Part shown: piece by piece, positions 34,065 to 43,201 of the stretch
Layout: each line of letters begins with the position of its first letter
Numbering within the stretch: the first letter of the stretch is position 1
Source: Haladaptatus salinisoli
Lineage (GTDB): Archaea; Halobacteriota; Halobacteria; Halobacteriales; Haladaptataceae
NCBI RefSeq assembly: GCF_020614375.1
Contig: NZ_CP085328.1
Span: 186,001-250,000 of the forward strand
Direction: 5' to 3'
Length of the DNA: 64,000 bases
Program-made: the position numbers and the translations under genes
The notes under the pieces: model-generated
What the model was told of the DNA's origin: nothing
The model's database searches: none
Seen by the model: the letters and a program-made list of their open reading frames with translations, nothing else

Positions 34065-34343
34065 TTAGTCGAAGGCAAGAGAATAGCATCGTTTTCGTGC
34101 ATCGGCAAACGAGAAGCGTGAGTCAACGAGATCATGTTCTTCGAGTCGAGTCAATGCGTAGCGAACCGTGCGTGGCGGGAGCAAGGTTTCATCGGCAAGT
34201 TCAGCCTGCGTGAGCGCATCGTCGTTGTATTCGAGCACTTTCGCAACCAGTTTTGCACTTGGTGGGAGCTCGGAAAGCACGTTAATCGGCGGTTTTATTT
34301 GTGGATTGTCTGTGTCTTCTGGAGTTTGTACACGTTGTTGCAT
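34065..34343 (-). CDS. MarR-like winged-helix regulator
   Basis: The product is 92 residues. After a polar N-terminus, residues about 25-88 form a winged helix: PPSAKLVAKVLEYNDDALTQAELADETLLPPRTVRYALTRLEEHDLVDSRFSF. The recognition helix is PPRTVRYALTRLEEH. It is the short MarR/HTH_20-like type common in haloarchaea, with no effector domain. The target is unknown. Confidence 0.8.
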   Translation of the reverse strand: MQQRVQTPEDTDNPQIKPPINVLSELPPSAKLVAKVLEYNDDALTQAELADETLLPPRTVRYALTRLEEHDLVDSRFSFADARKRCYSLAFD

Positions 34344-34453
34344 TAGACGACAAATGTGGCTAACAAGTCAAGACACCGTTGATATGGCAGAGAGGTCTGT
34401 CGGGTCGAAACTGATCGCCTACAAATATTGGTCGGGGTGAGTGTGAAGGTGAA

Positions 34454-34536
34454 TACGAGGGTGGATTCGAACCCATGGACGCCTCCGCGAGCGGGTCTTA
34501 AGCCCACCGCTGTTGGCCTGGCTTGGCAATCCTCGC
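34454..34536 (-). tRNA. tRNA-Leu(UAA)-like, probably a pseudogene
   Basis: The minus strand has the tRNA-Leu layout: acceptor GCGAGGA, D-arm GCCAAGCCAGGCCAAC, anticodon stem-loop GTGGG-CTTAAGA-CCCGC (anticodon TAA), a long variable arm and GGTTCGAATCC in the T-arm. The T-stem lacks about two bases on its 3' side, the D-stem has a C-A mismatch, and the acceptor closes only 5 of 7 pairs cleanly (G-T at the end, A-C at position 7). The molecule is 83 nt, against about 85 expected. It is likely non-functional; its 3' end may have been altered by an integration or excision event. Confidence 0.6.
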
Positions 34537-34822
34537 CTGCCAGTCGATTACTCCGTTCAGAATAAGTGGTTTACTACTTGTGGGGGGCGCTAAGAGCTGG
34601 CTTTTATGCCGGGAGCAGTCAATTAACCCCGTTGTGACGAGCAAGAGTATGGAGTTGCTTGGATGGCCACGTCGGCCTACGAGATTTTACTCGATTGGCA
34701 TCGTAGAGAATCACGGTTGTAGTTTGATTCTGAGTTGCTTTAGGATCCATTAACGTCAAAGTCACAAGGAGAAGGGTAAAGGAAGGAGAAGACCTTTGTC
34801 GTGAGCGTATTAATCTCGAGAT

Positions 34823-34896
34823 GCCTTGGTAGCTCAGGCTGGCAGAGCAGCTCCTTTGTAAGGAGTCGGTCGGGAGTTCAAATCTCTCCCAAGGCT
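34823..34896 (+). tRNA. tRNA-Thr(UGU)
   Basis: The cloverleaf is complete: acceptor GCCTTGG with CCAAGGC and discriminator T, D-arm GCTC..GAGC, anticodon stem GCTCC/GGAGT with loop TTTGTAA (anticodon TGT) and T-arm GGGAG-TTCAAAT-CTCTC. No CCA is encoded, and a T-rich stretch follows as a terminator. All stems pair with only G-T wobbles, so it looks functional. Confidence 0.9.
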
Positions 34897-34962
34897 TTCT
34901 TGAGCTCTCCTCGAATATCATAGAGGATAATGCTTACGTTATGATGAACGATATCGAGACAC

Positions 34963-36279
34963 ATGTTTGTAGGAAACGCACAGCTCACGGAAGCGATCCA
35001 TGCACTCCGTTCGGGGTGCGAGACGCCGACAACCTACGTCGAGGACTGCCGCGACCGAGTGGAAGCGATTGAAGACGACATTTGCGCGTTGGTTCCGGAG
35101 GCTAATCGCTGGGAGCGACTTCAGCGTCAGACGCGTGAACGCGAGGCAAATAGCAGGTCGGACCCGACCAGTCGACCGCCGTTGTACGGTATTCCGGTCG
35201 GCATAAAGGATATCTTTCGGGTCGACGGTATGCCGACCCGTGCAGGATCGGATCTCCCTCTTAGTGCGCTTGCCGGAAGGGAATCGGTGGCGTGGCATCG
35301 ACTCCGAGAAGCAGGTGCGATCCCGTTCGGAAAGACAGTAACCACTGAGTTTGCGTACTTTGATCCAGGCCCAACACGCAATCCACACGACGCCAACCGA
35401 ACCCCTGGTGGGTCGAGCAGCGGGTCGGCCGCTCTTGTCGCCGCCGGGGGATGCCCACTTGCACTGGGTACCCAGACCATCGGATCAGTCATCCGCCCTG
35501 CGGCGTTCTGTGGCATTGTCGGCTTCAAGCCTACCTTTGGGCGCATTCCCATAGATGGGGTAATTCCGCTCTCACCATCACTCGACCACGTTGGGTTTTT
35601 CACTCAGACCATCGCAGACGCTGCTCTTCCAGCGGCGATTCTCTGTGACAACTGGCGAACCCTCCCCGATCCCGTGGAACGACCAACGCTCGGTGTGCCA
35701 GCGGACGCCTACCTCAACCAAGCTGGTGAAACGGGCCAATCGCATTTCGAGCGTCATCTCAATGATTTATCAGATTCAGGATACAGCGTAATCAAAACCG
35801 ATCTTTTCGCAGACATCGGCGGTATCAACAGTCGGCACAATCGTCTCATGGCAGCCGAGGCAGCACTTGTCCATCAGGAGAACGAGTGGTACCCCGCCTA
35901 TCAGGATCGCTACGCCGAGAAAACGCGCGACCTTATTGAGGAGGGGAGGGAAGTTTCTATTAAGGAAGTTGCAGCTGGTCGCGCTGATCGTGCGAACCTT
36001 CGGACGGAACTCAGGACGAAGATGGCCGAGACTGACATCGATGTATGGATAAGTCCTGCTGCACCCGGACCAGCACCAAAAGGCATCGATAGCACCGGCG
36101 ACCCGATAATGAACTTGCCATGGACAAATGCTGGAGTTCCGACGGTGACACTTCCAGTTGACCAGACTGACGCAGGCCTTCCGCTCGGTCTCCAGTGTGC
36201 GGCAGCACCTAATGCAGATGAGGAACTCCTCGGGTGGGCGACGACCCTCGCTGATGACCTCGGAACGATAACGGAATAA
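34963..36279 (+). CDS. Amidase-signature enzyme, malonamidase-like
   Basis: The product is 438 residues. The Ser-cisSer-Lys triad is present: Lys82 in GIPVGIKDIF, the Ser cluster in TPGGSSSGSA (about 151-155) and nucleophile Ser175 in GTQTIGSVIRPAAFCG. The form GTQTxGSVIRPA, in place of the more common DTGGSIR-P, is that of malonamidase E2 and allophanate-hydrolase-type amidases. The usual second Gly before GS is Ile here. It hydrolyses small amides to acid and ammonia. It faces away from the Liv-type operon and may have its own promoter. Confidence 0.9.
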   Translation: MFVGNAQLTEAIHALRSGCETPTTYVEDCRDRVEAIEDDICALVPEANRWERLQRQTREREANSRSDPTSRPPLYGIPVGIKDIFRVDGMPTRAGSDLPLSALAGRESVAWHRLREAGAIPFGKTVTTEFAYFDPGPTRNPHDANRTPGGSSSGSAALVAAGGCPLALGTQTIGSVIRPAAFCGIVGFKPTFGRIPIDGVIPLSPSLDHVGFFTQTIADAALPAAILCDNWRTLPDPVERPTLGVPADAYLNQAGETGQSHFERHLNDLSDSGYSVIKTDLFADIGGINSRHNRLMAAEAALVHQENEWYPAYQDRYAEKTRDLIEEGREVSIKEVAAGRADRANLRTELRTKMAETDIDVWISPAAPGPAPKGIDSTGDPIMNLPWTNAGVPTVTLPVDQTDAGLPLGLQCAAAPNADEELLGWATTLADDLGTITE

Positions 36280-36308
36280 TTGCTATACGATTCTTTGACG
36301 TGAACGGT

Positions 36309-36560
36309 ATGTATCTCAAACGTATGATGCAGTTCGATACCGCGGTCAATTATACAGAGCAAGCGACTGACGACGATATTCTCGCGGCGATACGCACGTC
36401 GGAGTTTCCGGCGGTGACCGCTCGGTGGGTGGCGGATACGCTTGACATTGAGCGGCCCTCCGCTCATCGACGGCTTGAGGAACTACACGAGAATGGAGGG
36501 GTTGAGCGTGGGAAGTTGAGTCCGCGGGTTGTGATCTGGTGGATTCCAGAGAAAGAATGA
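36309..36560 (+). CDS. Small winged-helix DNA-binding protein
   Basis: The product is about 83 residues (possible starts 36300 GTG, 36309, 36324). NYTEQATDDDILAAIRTSEFPAVTARWVADTLDIERPSAHRRLEELHENGGVERGK is a compact wHTH; the C-terminal strand (SPRVVIWWIPEKE) is the wing. Decayed copies lie at 28584 and 47020, so this small gene family has been spreading and dying in the window. It follows the amidase gene after about 30 nt and may be its regulator. Confidence 0.65.
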   Translation: MYLKRMMQFDTAVNYTEQATDDDILAAIRTSEFPAVTARWVADTLDIERPSAHRRLEELHENGGVERGKLSPRVVIWWIPEKE

Positions 36561-36574
36561 AGAGATTCCTCAAT

Positions 36575-36697
36575 TCACGAAGTACGTCGAAAGATGTAGT
36601 GACAAACAGGACACTGTCGTTCGAGTTCATCGATCACGCAATCGCTTGTATTACCGGTCCATCCACAGTCAGGACATTGAGTGAGGCTAGTACTCAT
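36575..36697 (-). CDS. Small zinc-ribbon protein, 40 aa
   Basis: The ATG at 36697 opens a 40-codon frame ending at 36575: MSTSLTQCPDCGWTGNTSDC, then a short helix and CPVCHYIFRR. CPDCG and CPVCH form one zinc knuckle pair. The gene is small but has the typical form of abundant haloarchaeal micro-zinc-fingers. It is convergent with the wHTH gene. Confidence 0.6.
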   Translation of the reverse strand: MSTSLTQCPDCGWTGNTSDCVIDELERQCPVCHYIFRRTS

Positions 36698-36751
36698 TTC
36701 ATTTCACAATGACCTCCAGTACCAACTACTTTGGGAACGCAAGAATGCTAT

Positions 36752-38041
36752 TCAGCCGTCAACTCCACAATAGTCGACAGCAATCCCAGCGATCGTTTTC
36801 GCCGTCTCAAGCAATGCAGGAACCGTAGTGTGCTCATCGGCACCGTGGAGGTTCCAGCCCATCGGACCCACTGAAACTGCATCAACATCGTAGTAGAGTT
36901 CGTAAAATCGCTCATCTAGTGCTGCATTGCCCCCCACAAATGAACCAGACTGTTTCGTAATCCGTTCAGCATTTTGCTTCGAGATCTGTGCGATCTCAGC
37001 GTCCGGACTGATTTCATGGGGGACAGCCTGCCATCCAAACCACTCGATCGATGGATGATGGTCTTTGAGCCACGGATCATCGTTTGCTGCTTCATGAATC
37101 GCACTCTCGATCTGTTCTCGAACACTTTTACGACTTTCACCTGGTGGCCATCCAACACGGCCCTGAAGAATCGCTTTTCCTGGGAGAGTCGATGGCCAAT
37201 CGCCGGCCTCAATCATGCCGATATTGATGTTCGTTACATTTCCTTCGAGTTCAGGATCACTTCGATAGGCAGGCTCATAGTCAATCTCGGCTTTTCGTTG
37301 TTGGTCGAGTTCCTCGATCGCCTGGTAGATCTTCGTTGCGTTACCGATTGCATTGACACCTTGATGCCCCCATGCAGCATGAACACTTTTTCCGGGAACC
37401 ACGACCCGGAAATACATGACACCAGCACTTGCAATGCCAATATTCGGGATGTCAAATGGTTCAGCAATTACGGCTGCATCTGGGACATAGCCGCGTTCGA
37501 GGGCTGACAAAGCACCGCCAATGCCACCATCCTCTTCCTCAATGGTGCTTTGGAAGATGATATCGCCACCGAGTTCTACCCCACTATCCTCAAGTGCTTC
37601 GATCGCTAGTAGAACTGATGCCAATCCTCCCTTCATGTCGGCCACACCACGCCCATAAAGGATTTCTCCCTCTTGGGTAACCGTCCACGGTTCTCGCTCC
37701 CACTCGCTTTCAGTCACATCGACTACATCGATATGACCACCGAGCGTAAGTGTCGGCCCATCACCACCCTCGATTCGAACAGCAACATTTGGCCGCCCGT
37801 CGTATCCAACAGCGTCGTACGAGGAGGTTTGAAAATATCCCTCGTGATCCGCGAGTTCGTCTGCCGATGGTTCCCAGACATCTGGTTCGTAGCCAATCGA
37901 CTCAAGTTGGTTTCTAACAACCTCTTGTCCAGGTTTTTCATTGCCGGTTACCGTGTTGGCCTCGACAAGTTCAGTTACTAATTCTATGAGATCCGATTCC
38001 TTGGAGTCGATCGTTTCTTCGAGTGTAGCTTTCGTGGACAT
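36752..38041 (-). CDS. M20-family deacylase (ArgE/DapE-like)
   Basis: The product is 429 residues. Metal ligands are in LTLGGHIDVVDVTESEW (His, Asp), YGRGVADMKGG (bridging Asp), STIEEEDGG (catalytic Glu and ligand) and the C-terminal HGADEHTTV (His). The dimerisation domain occupies about residues 205-315. The family cleaves N-acyl groups from amino acids. It lies 150 bp downstream of the livM-type gene on the same strand and is probably part of that operon, so the importer may supply its substrate. Confidence 0.9.
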   Translation of the reverse strand: MSTKATLEETIDSKESDLIELVTELVEANTVTGNEKPGQEVVRNQLESIGYEPDVWEPSADELADHEGYFQTSSYDAVGYDGRPNVAVRIEGGDGPTLTLGGHIDVVDVTESEWEREPWTVTQEGEILYGRGVADMKGGLASVLLAIEALEDSGVELGGDIIFQSTIEEEDGGIGGALSALERGYVPDAAVIAEPFDIPNIGIASAGVMYFRVVVPGKSVHAAWGHQGVNAIGNATKIYQAIEELDQQRKAEIDYEPAYRSDPELEGNVTNINIGMIEAGDWPSTLPGKAILQGRVGWPPGESRKSVREQIESAIHEAANDDPWLKDHHPSIEWFGWQAVPHEISPDAEIAQISKQNAERITKQSGSFVGGNAALDERFYELYYDVDAVSVGPMGWNLHGADEHTTVPALLETAKTIAGIAVDYCGVDG

Positions 38042-38191
38042 TATCGTTATATCGTGAGCGTTGGTTGTGGTTTTTCGTTGCTAGTTCTTCTCGCTGTTCA
38101 GTAGGCAATGGTATCTAGTTGTAGATGTCACGTGGCGGTGGCCAACGCTCTCCTCGGAACTGAGTGTAACCTCTGATTCGAAAACTCATCC

Positions 38192-39196
38192 TCATCGGTC
38201 GAACAACTCCTGGAAACGGGATTGAATTCCGAAATCACTTCCAGCGAGCCCATTCGGGAAGAACAGCGTCACAATAACCAACAACGCTCCCCAAATGATC
38301 AGCCGAACTTCACCGACATCACGAAGCATTTCTGAGAGACCAAAGACAGCAACGCCGCCAAAAATGGCACCACCGATCATCCGTGGTCCCCCAATGATAC
38401 CCATCGCCATTACCTCAATCATCTGGGACAGTTGGAGCATCGGCGGCGAGATAATGAGCAGTGTATATGCTTGCAGTGCACCAGCAACACCAGCGATTGC
38501 TGATCCAATGATGAATCCAGAGAGCTTGTAGCGTGGGACGTTATTTCCGAGCATTTCTGCAGCTTCTTCTGATTCGCGAATTGCACGGGCAACGAGCCCA
38601 AACCGATTTACAAGAAATCCGTATTGAACACCCATGAGTAACACGACAATACCCACGACGAAGTAATACATGAGCAGCTGATCGCCACCGAAAAGGGGTG
38701 AGAAACTCGTATACCCTGTCGGACCGCCGGTTACATCCCGAAGAATGATCGTACCTCGGTAGATGATTTCTGCATAGGCCAACGTCACCATCCCAACGTA
38801 GGCACCCTTGAGTCGCAGTACTGGATACGCGATCGGAAGGCAGAACACACCTGCTGCAAGCCCTGCAATGAGGATCGATATAAGTGGCGGTACGCCAAGT
38901 TCGCCCACAACCAGTACCGCTGCATACGCTCCAACGCCATACAATGCAACGTGGGCGAACGTGAAGATCCCAAAGTATCCTGCAATGAAGATCCAACTCC
39001 CAACCAATAGCACGATTATGAATAGCTGCATGAGGATCTCAATCCCATAGGATGTGAAGATCAGTGGAGCAATCGCAGCAATGAATCCACCAAGAAGGAA
39101 AAGTACCCCATTTCGAGTTCGGGCGTCTTCTTTGAGTCGTGTCGTGGTTCGTTCGAACGCAGCACGGAGTGTTTGCCCAATCATCCGCTGATCCAC
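38192..39196 (-). CDS. livM: Branched-chain-type ABC transporter permease (LivM)
   Basis: The product is 334 residues with 8-9 transmembrane helices. LivM hallmarks are AGYFGIFTFAHVALYGVGAYAA (the 'G..S.G.A.F.G.GAY' block), GMVTLAYAEIIYRG, TGGPTGYTSF and SGFIIGSAIAGVAGALQAY with the EAA-like loop. Its start overlaps the end of livH by 16 nt, so translation is coupled. With LivH it forms the membrane channel for an amino acid, urea or amide substrate. Confidence 0.92.
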   Translation of the reverse strand: MDQRMIGQTLRAAFERTTTRLKEDARTRNGVLFLLGGFIAAIAPLIFTSYGIEILMQLFIIVLLVGSWIFIAGYFGIFTFAHVALYGVGAYAAVLVVGELGVPPLISILIAGLAAGVFCLPIAYPVLRLKGAYVGMVTLAYAEIIYRGTIILRDVTGGPTGYTSFSPLFGGDQLLMYYFVVGIVVLLMGVQYGFLVNRFGLVARAIRESEEAAEMLGNNVPRYKLSGFIIGSAIAGVAGALQAYTLLIISPPMLQLSQMIEVMAMGIIGGPRMIGGAIFGGVAVFGLSEMLRDVGEVRLIIWGALLVIVTLFFPNGLAGSDFGIQSRFQELFDR

Positions 39197-40056
39197 CCTC
39201 CAATACCGTCCGGCGTGGCGACTAGAATGACGATCATGATCACAAAGAGGATGATCATTGCCGTTTCGCTCGCTACCCAGATCATGCTAATGCTCCGAAT
39301 CACCGCGAGCCCTATCGCCGCTATAAGTGTTCCCCGAACACTACCAAGCCCACCGACCATAACGACGATAAACGCGAGTAGAAATGGATACCACCCGACT
39401 GATGGATAGATCGCAAAGAGTGGTGCAAGCAGCACTCCTGCTAGCCCCGCAAGTGCTGCGCTCACGCCGAAAGTAATTGCATAGATTCGTTTTGGGCGTA
39501 CCCCCATGAGGAGTGCTGTCTGACTATCCTGCGAGACTGCCCGAATAGCAAGTCCCAATTTCGTTCGAGAAATGATTAGAAAAAGCAGGCTTAGTGCAAC
39601 AACTGAAATCAAAAAGATCAGAAGTCGCTGTGCATTCACGGTTATCCCCGCTATTTCCCATGCTGCATTTGTTATCTGTGGAAATGCCCGCCGACTTGAG
39701 CCGATCCCCACGAGAATCGTATTTTCAATGAAAATCGCAAACCCGAGTGTGATCACCATTGAAGCGATATCGAATTCCTCTCGATCCCGCAATGGCTCTA
39801 TCAGTGAATACTCGATAATCCACCCAACGATAAAAACGACGAGAATCGCACTGAGAATCGCCACGAAAATACTACCAGATATCCTTAGAGCGAAAAATCC
39901 GACAAATCCGCCGATCATAAACATCGCTCCATGGGAAAAGTTGAGGACACGAGCGACACCCCAAATAAGAGTCAGCCCGACCGCGATCAGTGCAAGCTGC
40001 CCACCAAAGAATACTCCATTGACGATTTGCTGTACAACGAGTTCAAGACTGACCAT
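39181..40056 (-). CDS. livH: Branched-chain-type ABC transporter permease (LivH)
   Basis: The product is 291 residues. The N-terminus QQIVNGVFFGGQLALIAVGLTLIWGVARVLNFSHGAMFMIGGF is the classical LivH opening. GLAIRAVSQDSQTALLMGV and the EAA-type loop (FGVSAALAGLAGVLLAPLF) contact the ATPases. About eight membrane helices are present. It is in the operon between livF and livM. Confidence 0.92.
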   Translation of the reverse strand: MVSLELVVQQIVNGVFFGGQLALIAVGLTLIWGVARVLNFSHGAMFMIGGFVGFFALRISGSIFVAILSAILVVFIVGWIIEYSLIEPLRDREEFDIASMVITLGFAIFIENTILVGIGSSRRAFPQITNAAWEIAGITVNAQRLLIFLISVVALSLLFLIISRTKLGLAIRAVSQDSQTALLMGVRPKRIYAITFGVSAALAGLAGVLLAPLFAIYPSVGWYPFLLAFIVVMVGGLGSVRGTLIAAIGLAVIRSISMIWVASETAMIILFVIMIVILVATPDGIGGWISG

Positions 40057-40137
40057 ATTAGTTCACACTCCTGCTCACTACTGCGTGAACACTCTCTACC
40101 CTGGAGATGTCTATGATCAATTCATCTACTTGCCAGT

Positions 40138-40857
40138 TCATTTGTGACGCTCTCCAATGTACATTTTCATGATTTCATCCTCATTCCGTAGTTCATCTGT
40201 CCACCCTTCGAACACGACTCTTCCCTGATCAAGGACGTAAACGTACTCAGCGATGTTGAGGACTTTTCGAATATTTTGCTCGATGATTATCATATCTCGT
40301 CCTTCCTCTTTGAGCCTGGCTACTTGTTCGAAGACAAGTTCAACGAGATCTGGAGCAAGTCCTGCACTCGGTTCGTCGAGGAGCAATATTTTCGGATCTG
40401 ACATTAGTGCACGGCCAAACGCGACCATCATTTGTTGGCCACCGCTAAGTTCTCCAGCTCGTTGGCTCCGTTTCTCCTTGAGCACCGGAAACATCTCGAA
40501 CACTGTCTCATATTGATTCTCCAAAAACTCCTTATCATCGACTAAGAAAGCTCCGATCCGAAGATTTTCTTGGACCGTCATCTCCGGAAAGGCGTTTCCG
40601 CCTTGAGGTAGCATGATTGCACCCTGTTCGATAACGTCACGTGGGTGAGCGTTTGTTACATCGGTGTCTCGAATCCGAATTGACCCATCCCAAACCTCAA
40701 CGAGACCACAAATCGTTTTTAGAAGGGTCGATTTGCCAGATCCATTTGGGCCAATGATACAGTTGACACGGTCGGGTTTGATATCGAGGGTAATATCGTG
40801 TAACACCTGATTTTCATCATACCCTGCATTGACTGACTCTAAATTTACCAAGGACAT
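40138..40857 (-). CDS. livF: Branched-chain-type ABC transporter ATPase (LivF)
   Basis: The product is 239 residues from ATG 40857, one base after the livG stop. The start at 40896 would overlap livG. Motifs are Walker A GPNGSGKS, Q-loop MLPQGGNAFPEMTVQENL, signature LSGGQQMMVAFGRAL, Walker B ILLLDEPSAGLAPD and a switch His replaced by Gln (IIIEQN), as is usual for LivF. It energises import with LivG. Confidence 0.92.
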   Translation of the reverse strand: MSLVNLESVNAGYDENQVLHDITLDIKPDRVNCIIGPNGSGKSTLLKTICGLVEVWDGSIRIRDTDVTNAHPRDVIEQGAIMLPQGGNAFPEMTVQENLRIGAFLVDDKEFLENQYETVFEMFPVLKEKRSQRAGELSGGQQMMVAFGRALMSDPKILLLDEPSAGLAPDLVELVFEQVARLKEEGRDMIIIEQNIRKVLNIAEYVYVLDQGRVVFEGWTDELRNEDEIMKMYIGERHK

Positions 40858-40858
40858 A

Positions 40859-41596
40859 TTATGTCCCTCCGAGATAGGCTTCGCGAACCTGGTCATCCGC
40901 TTGGATCTCTTCGAATGTACCTGTCATCACCTGTCTCCCGGCGTTCATCACGATAACTCGTTCACATAGCTCACTTATAACTGACATATCGTGCTCAATC
41001 ACAAGAATGGCAGTCCCCCGATTGTTTATTTGTTTGATGTCTGCCATGATTTCATCCATGAGTGCCGGGTTGACACCAGCAGCCGGTTCATCGAGAAGGA
41101 TTAGCTCTGGCTCGAGCATTAGTACACGAGCAAGTTCGAGGAGTTTCTTTTGTCCTCCGCTAAGTTCATCAGCACGGTTTTCAGCAACTTGAGCAAGATG
41201 TAACTCTTCCAGTAGTTTCCAGATCCGTTCATCACGCTCATCCGGTCCCACCGACACATTTGGAACCATCATATTTTCTACGACGGTTAGTCGTCCGAAT
41301 GGTTTCGAGATCTGGAATGTTCGACCAACACCAAGCGTGGACACCTCATACGGTTTCTTATTCGTGATGTCATCCCCATTGAAGACGATCTCACCGTTGC
41401 TTGGCGATAAAAATCCGGTAATGAGATTCAGTGTAGTCGTCTTCCCGGATCCATTGGGACCAATCAATCCGACCAACTCGCTGGATTTAATCGAGATATC
41501 GAGACCATCGACTGCCATCACACCTCCAAATGACTTCTTGAGGCCATCTGTTGCGAGAATCTGCTTTCGGTCTGATTGTGGAGTCTGTCCAGCCAT
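40859..41596 (-). CDS. livG: Branched-chain-type ABC transporter ATPase (LivG)
   Basis: The product is 245 residues. Walker A GPNGSGKTT, the LivG-type GRTFQISKPFGRLTVVENMMV, signature ELSGGQKKLLELARVL, Walker B LILLDEPAAGVNP and switch VIEHDMSVISELCERVIVMNAGR are all intact. Its ATG overlaps the amidase stop by one base (TAATG), placing the amidase and transporter in one translation unit. Confidence 0.92.
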   Translation of the reverse strand: MAGQTPQSDRKQILATDGLKKSFGGVMAVDGLDISIKSSELVGLIGPNGSGKTTTLNLITGFLSPSNGEIVFNGDDITNKKPYEVSTLGVGRTFQISKPFGRLTVVENMMVPNVSVGPDERDERIWKLLEELHLAQVAENRADELSGGQKKLLELARVLMLEPELILLDEPAAGVNPALMDEIMADIKQINNRGTAILVIEHDMSVISELCERVIVMNAGRQVMTGTFEEIQADDQVREAYLGGT

Positions 41597-43065
41597 TACT
41601 CATTTCCCTCCGCGATAGCTGTTGGCGGATAGGATCCTTCCCATGGCAGTGTTTGTTCGACGAATGAACTGGCCATGATTACGGTTCGGTCACCGAAGCG
41701 AGGTCCAATCAGTTGCATTCCGATAGGGAGCCCCTCGTCTGAGAATCCGATTGGTACTGACCCAGCTGGATTCCCACTTAGGTTAAGGAGCCACGTGAGG
41801 GTCCACCCATGCATTGGATGCACCGAGACGCCGTCAACAGTCGGGTGATCAGTATTTAGCTCAAACGCGGTTCGTCCAAGTGTTGGTGTTGCAAGAATGT
41901 CGAACTGAGAGACGACCTCTTGGACTTCTCGGAATATCGAGGTTCTAACCCGTCGTGCTTCAGCGAGTTCTCGAGTCCCGATTTGAAGACCCTTCTGAAT
42001 GCGAGATCGAACTTCTGGGGTGACCTCGATATCATCTGCAAGTAGATCAACGTCTGAATCTCGCTTCAAATTCTCATATAGTCCAACATACCGGGATTGG
42101 AGAATCAATTCAAGTGCATCGTGTCGTTCTTCCCATGTTCCTTCAAACGAGACATTTGCCGGCTCAACAGTTGCACCAGTATCTGAGAAGTGTTTTAGTG
42201 CGCTTTCTATTGCATTCTGAACCTCTGTACTGACAACAGATGCACCGAAGTCAACCGAATACCCAATTGACAGATTTGATATATCTCCCTCGAGAGAATC
42301 CTGATATGATGACGTTATTTGTGGAAGACTGAACGGATCGTTCACATCAGGACCAGTGATCACATCCAACATCAACGCCGCATCACCCACCGTCCGAGCA
42401 ATCGGTCCGAGGTACGTGTACGGTAAGCAGTTCTCGTAAGCGTCTACATTGGACGAACCGTGGGGTACACGTCCAAAATCAGGCATCAATCCATATACAC
42501 CACAAGCACTGGATGGGATTCGTATCGAACCTGCTGCATCAGACCCGAGTGCGAGTGGTGCAAGTCCTGCAGCAACAGCCGCGGCGCTGCCACCGGATGA
42601 GCCACCAGTGGTACGAGTGAGATCCCATGGATTGGTCGATGCTCCAAAGATTGGATTTTCAGTTACGGTTTTCCGACCAAATTCCGGTGTATTTGTTTTT
42701 CCGAGGATGATCGCCCCTGCGTCTCGCAGCCGTGTAACAACTGTATCATCTGCGGTAGGGGTATGTTCGGCAAATGAAGGCGAACCAAATGTTGTGCGAA
42801 CTCCCTTGACCCGGGTGAGATCTTTGATGGCAATTGGAATACCATGGAGTTGGCCTAGTTTATCACCTCGTTCAACGGCCTGCTCAGCTATCACTGCCTC
42901 CGATCGAGCACTCTCTTCACAAACTGTGACATAGGCTGTGAGACGGTCATTTACCCGATCAATCCGGTCAAGGAACGCATCAACGAGAGTAACGGGGGAA
43001 AGATTACCTGACCGAATACGGTCTGCAAGTTCAGTAGCAGGGGTGAAACACAAGTCATCACTCAT
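41596..43065 (-). CDS. Amidase-signature enzyme in the Liv operon
   Basis: The product is 489 residues from ATG 43065. Catalytic elements are the Lys in GIPIAIKDLTRV, cis-Ser in TTGGSSGGSAAAVAAG and nucleophile Ser in GSDAAGSIRIPSSACG. The C-terminal half (WTLTWLLNLSGNPAGSVPIGFSDEGLPIGMQLIGPRF) is typical of bacterial GatA-like amidases. It overlaps livG by one base, so the amide it hydrolyses is probably the substrate brought in by the transporter. A Gln-tRNA role is unlikely in this context. Confidence 0.9.
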   Translation of the reverse strand: MSDDLCFTPATELADRIRSGNLSPVTLVDAFLDRIDRVNDRLTAYVTVCEESARSEAVIAEQAVERGDKLGQLHGIPIAIKDLTRVKGVRTTFGSPSFAEHTPTADDTVVTRLRDAGAIILGKTNTPEFGRKTVTENPIFGASTNPWDLTRTTGGSSGGSAAAVAAGLAPLALGSDAAGSIRIPSSACGVYGLMPDFGRVPHGSSNVDAYENCLPYTYLGPIARTVGDAALMLDVITGPDVNDPFSLPQITSSYQDSLEGDISNLSIGYSVDFGASVVSTEVQNAIESALKHFSDTGATVEPANVSFEGTWEERHDALELILQSRYVGLYENLKRDSDVDLLADDIEVTPEVRSRIQKGLQIGTRELAEARRVRTSIFREVQEVVSQFDILATPTLGRTAFELNTDHPTVDGVSVHPMHGWTLTWLLNLSGNPAGSVPIGFSDEGLPIGMQLIGPRFGDRTVIMASSFVEQTLPWEGSYPPTAIAEGNE

Positions 43066-43201
43066 TCGAATCAACCTCCAATGTCATTGGCGTGAACTCC
43101 TATCCCGTATTAGTTTGTTTTCTGTCCAGATTTCGTGGCAATTTGGGTGCTTCGCCACTATTTCCTGTTCAAACCTGAACAAAGTCTCTCGGGGTGCTGA
43201 C

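Noticed and set aside
39572..40147. 191-aa plus-strand frame opposite livH
   Set aside because: The composition is serine/isoleucine-rich and basic, unlike haloarchaeal proteins, and it mirrors the conserved LivH codons. It is an antisense artefact.
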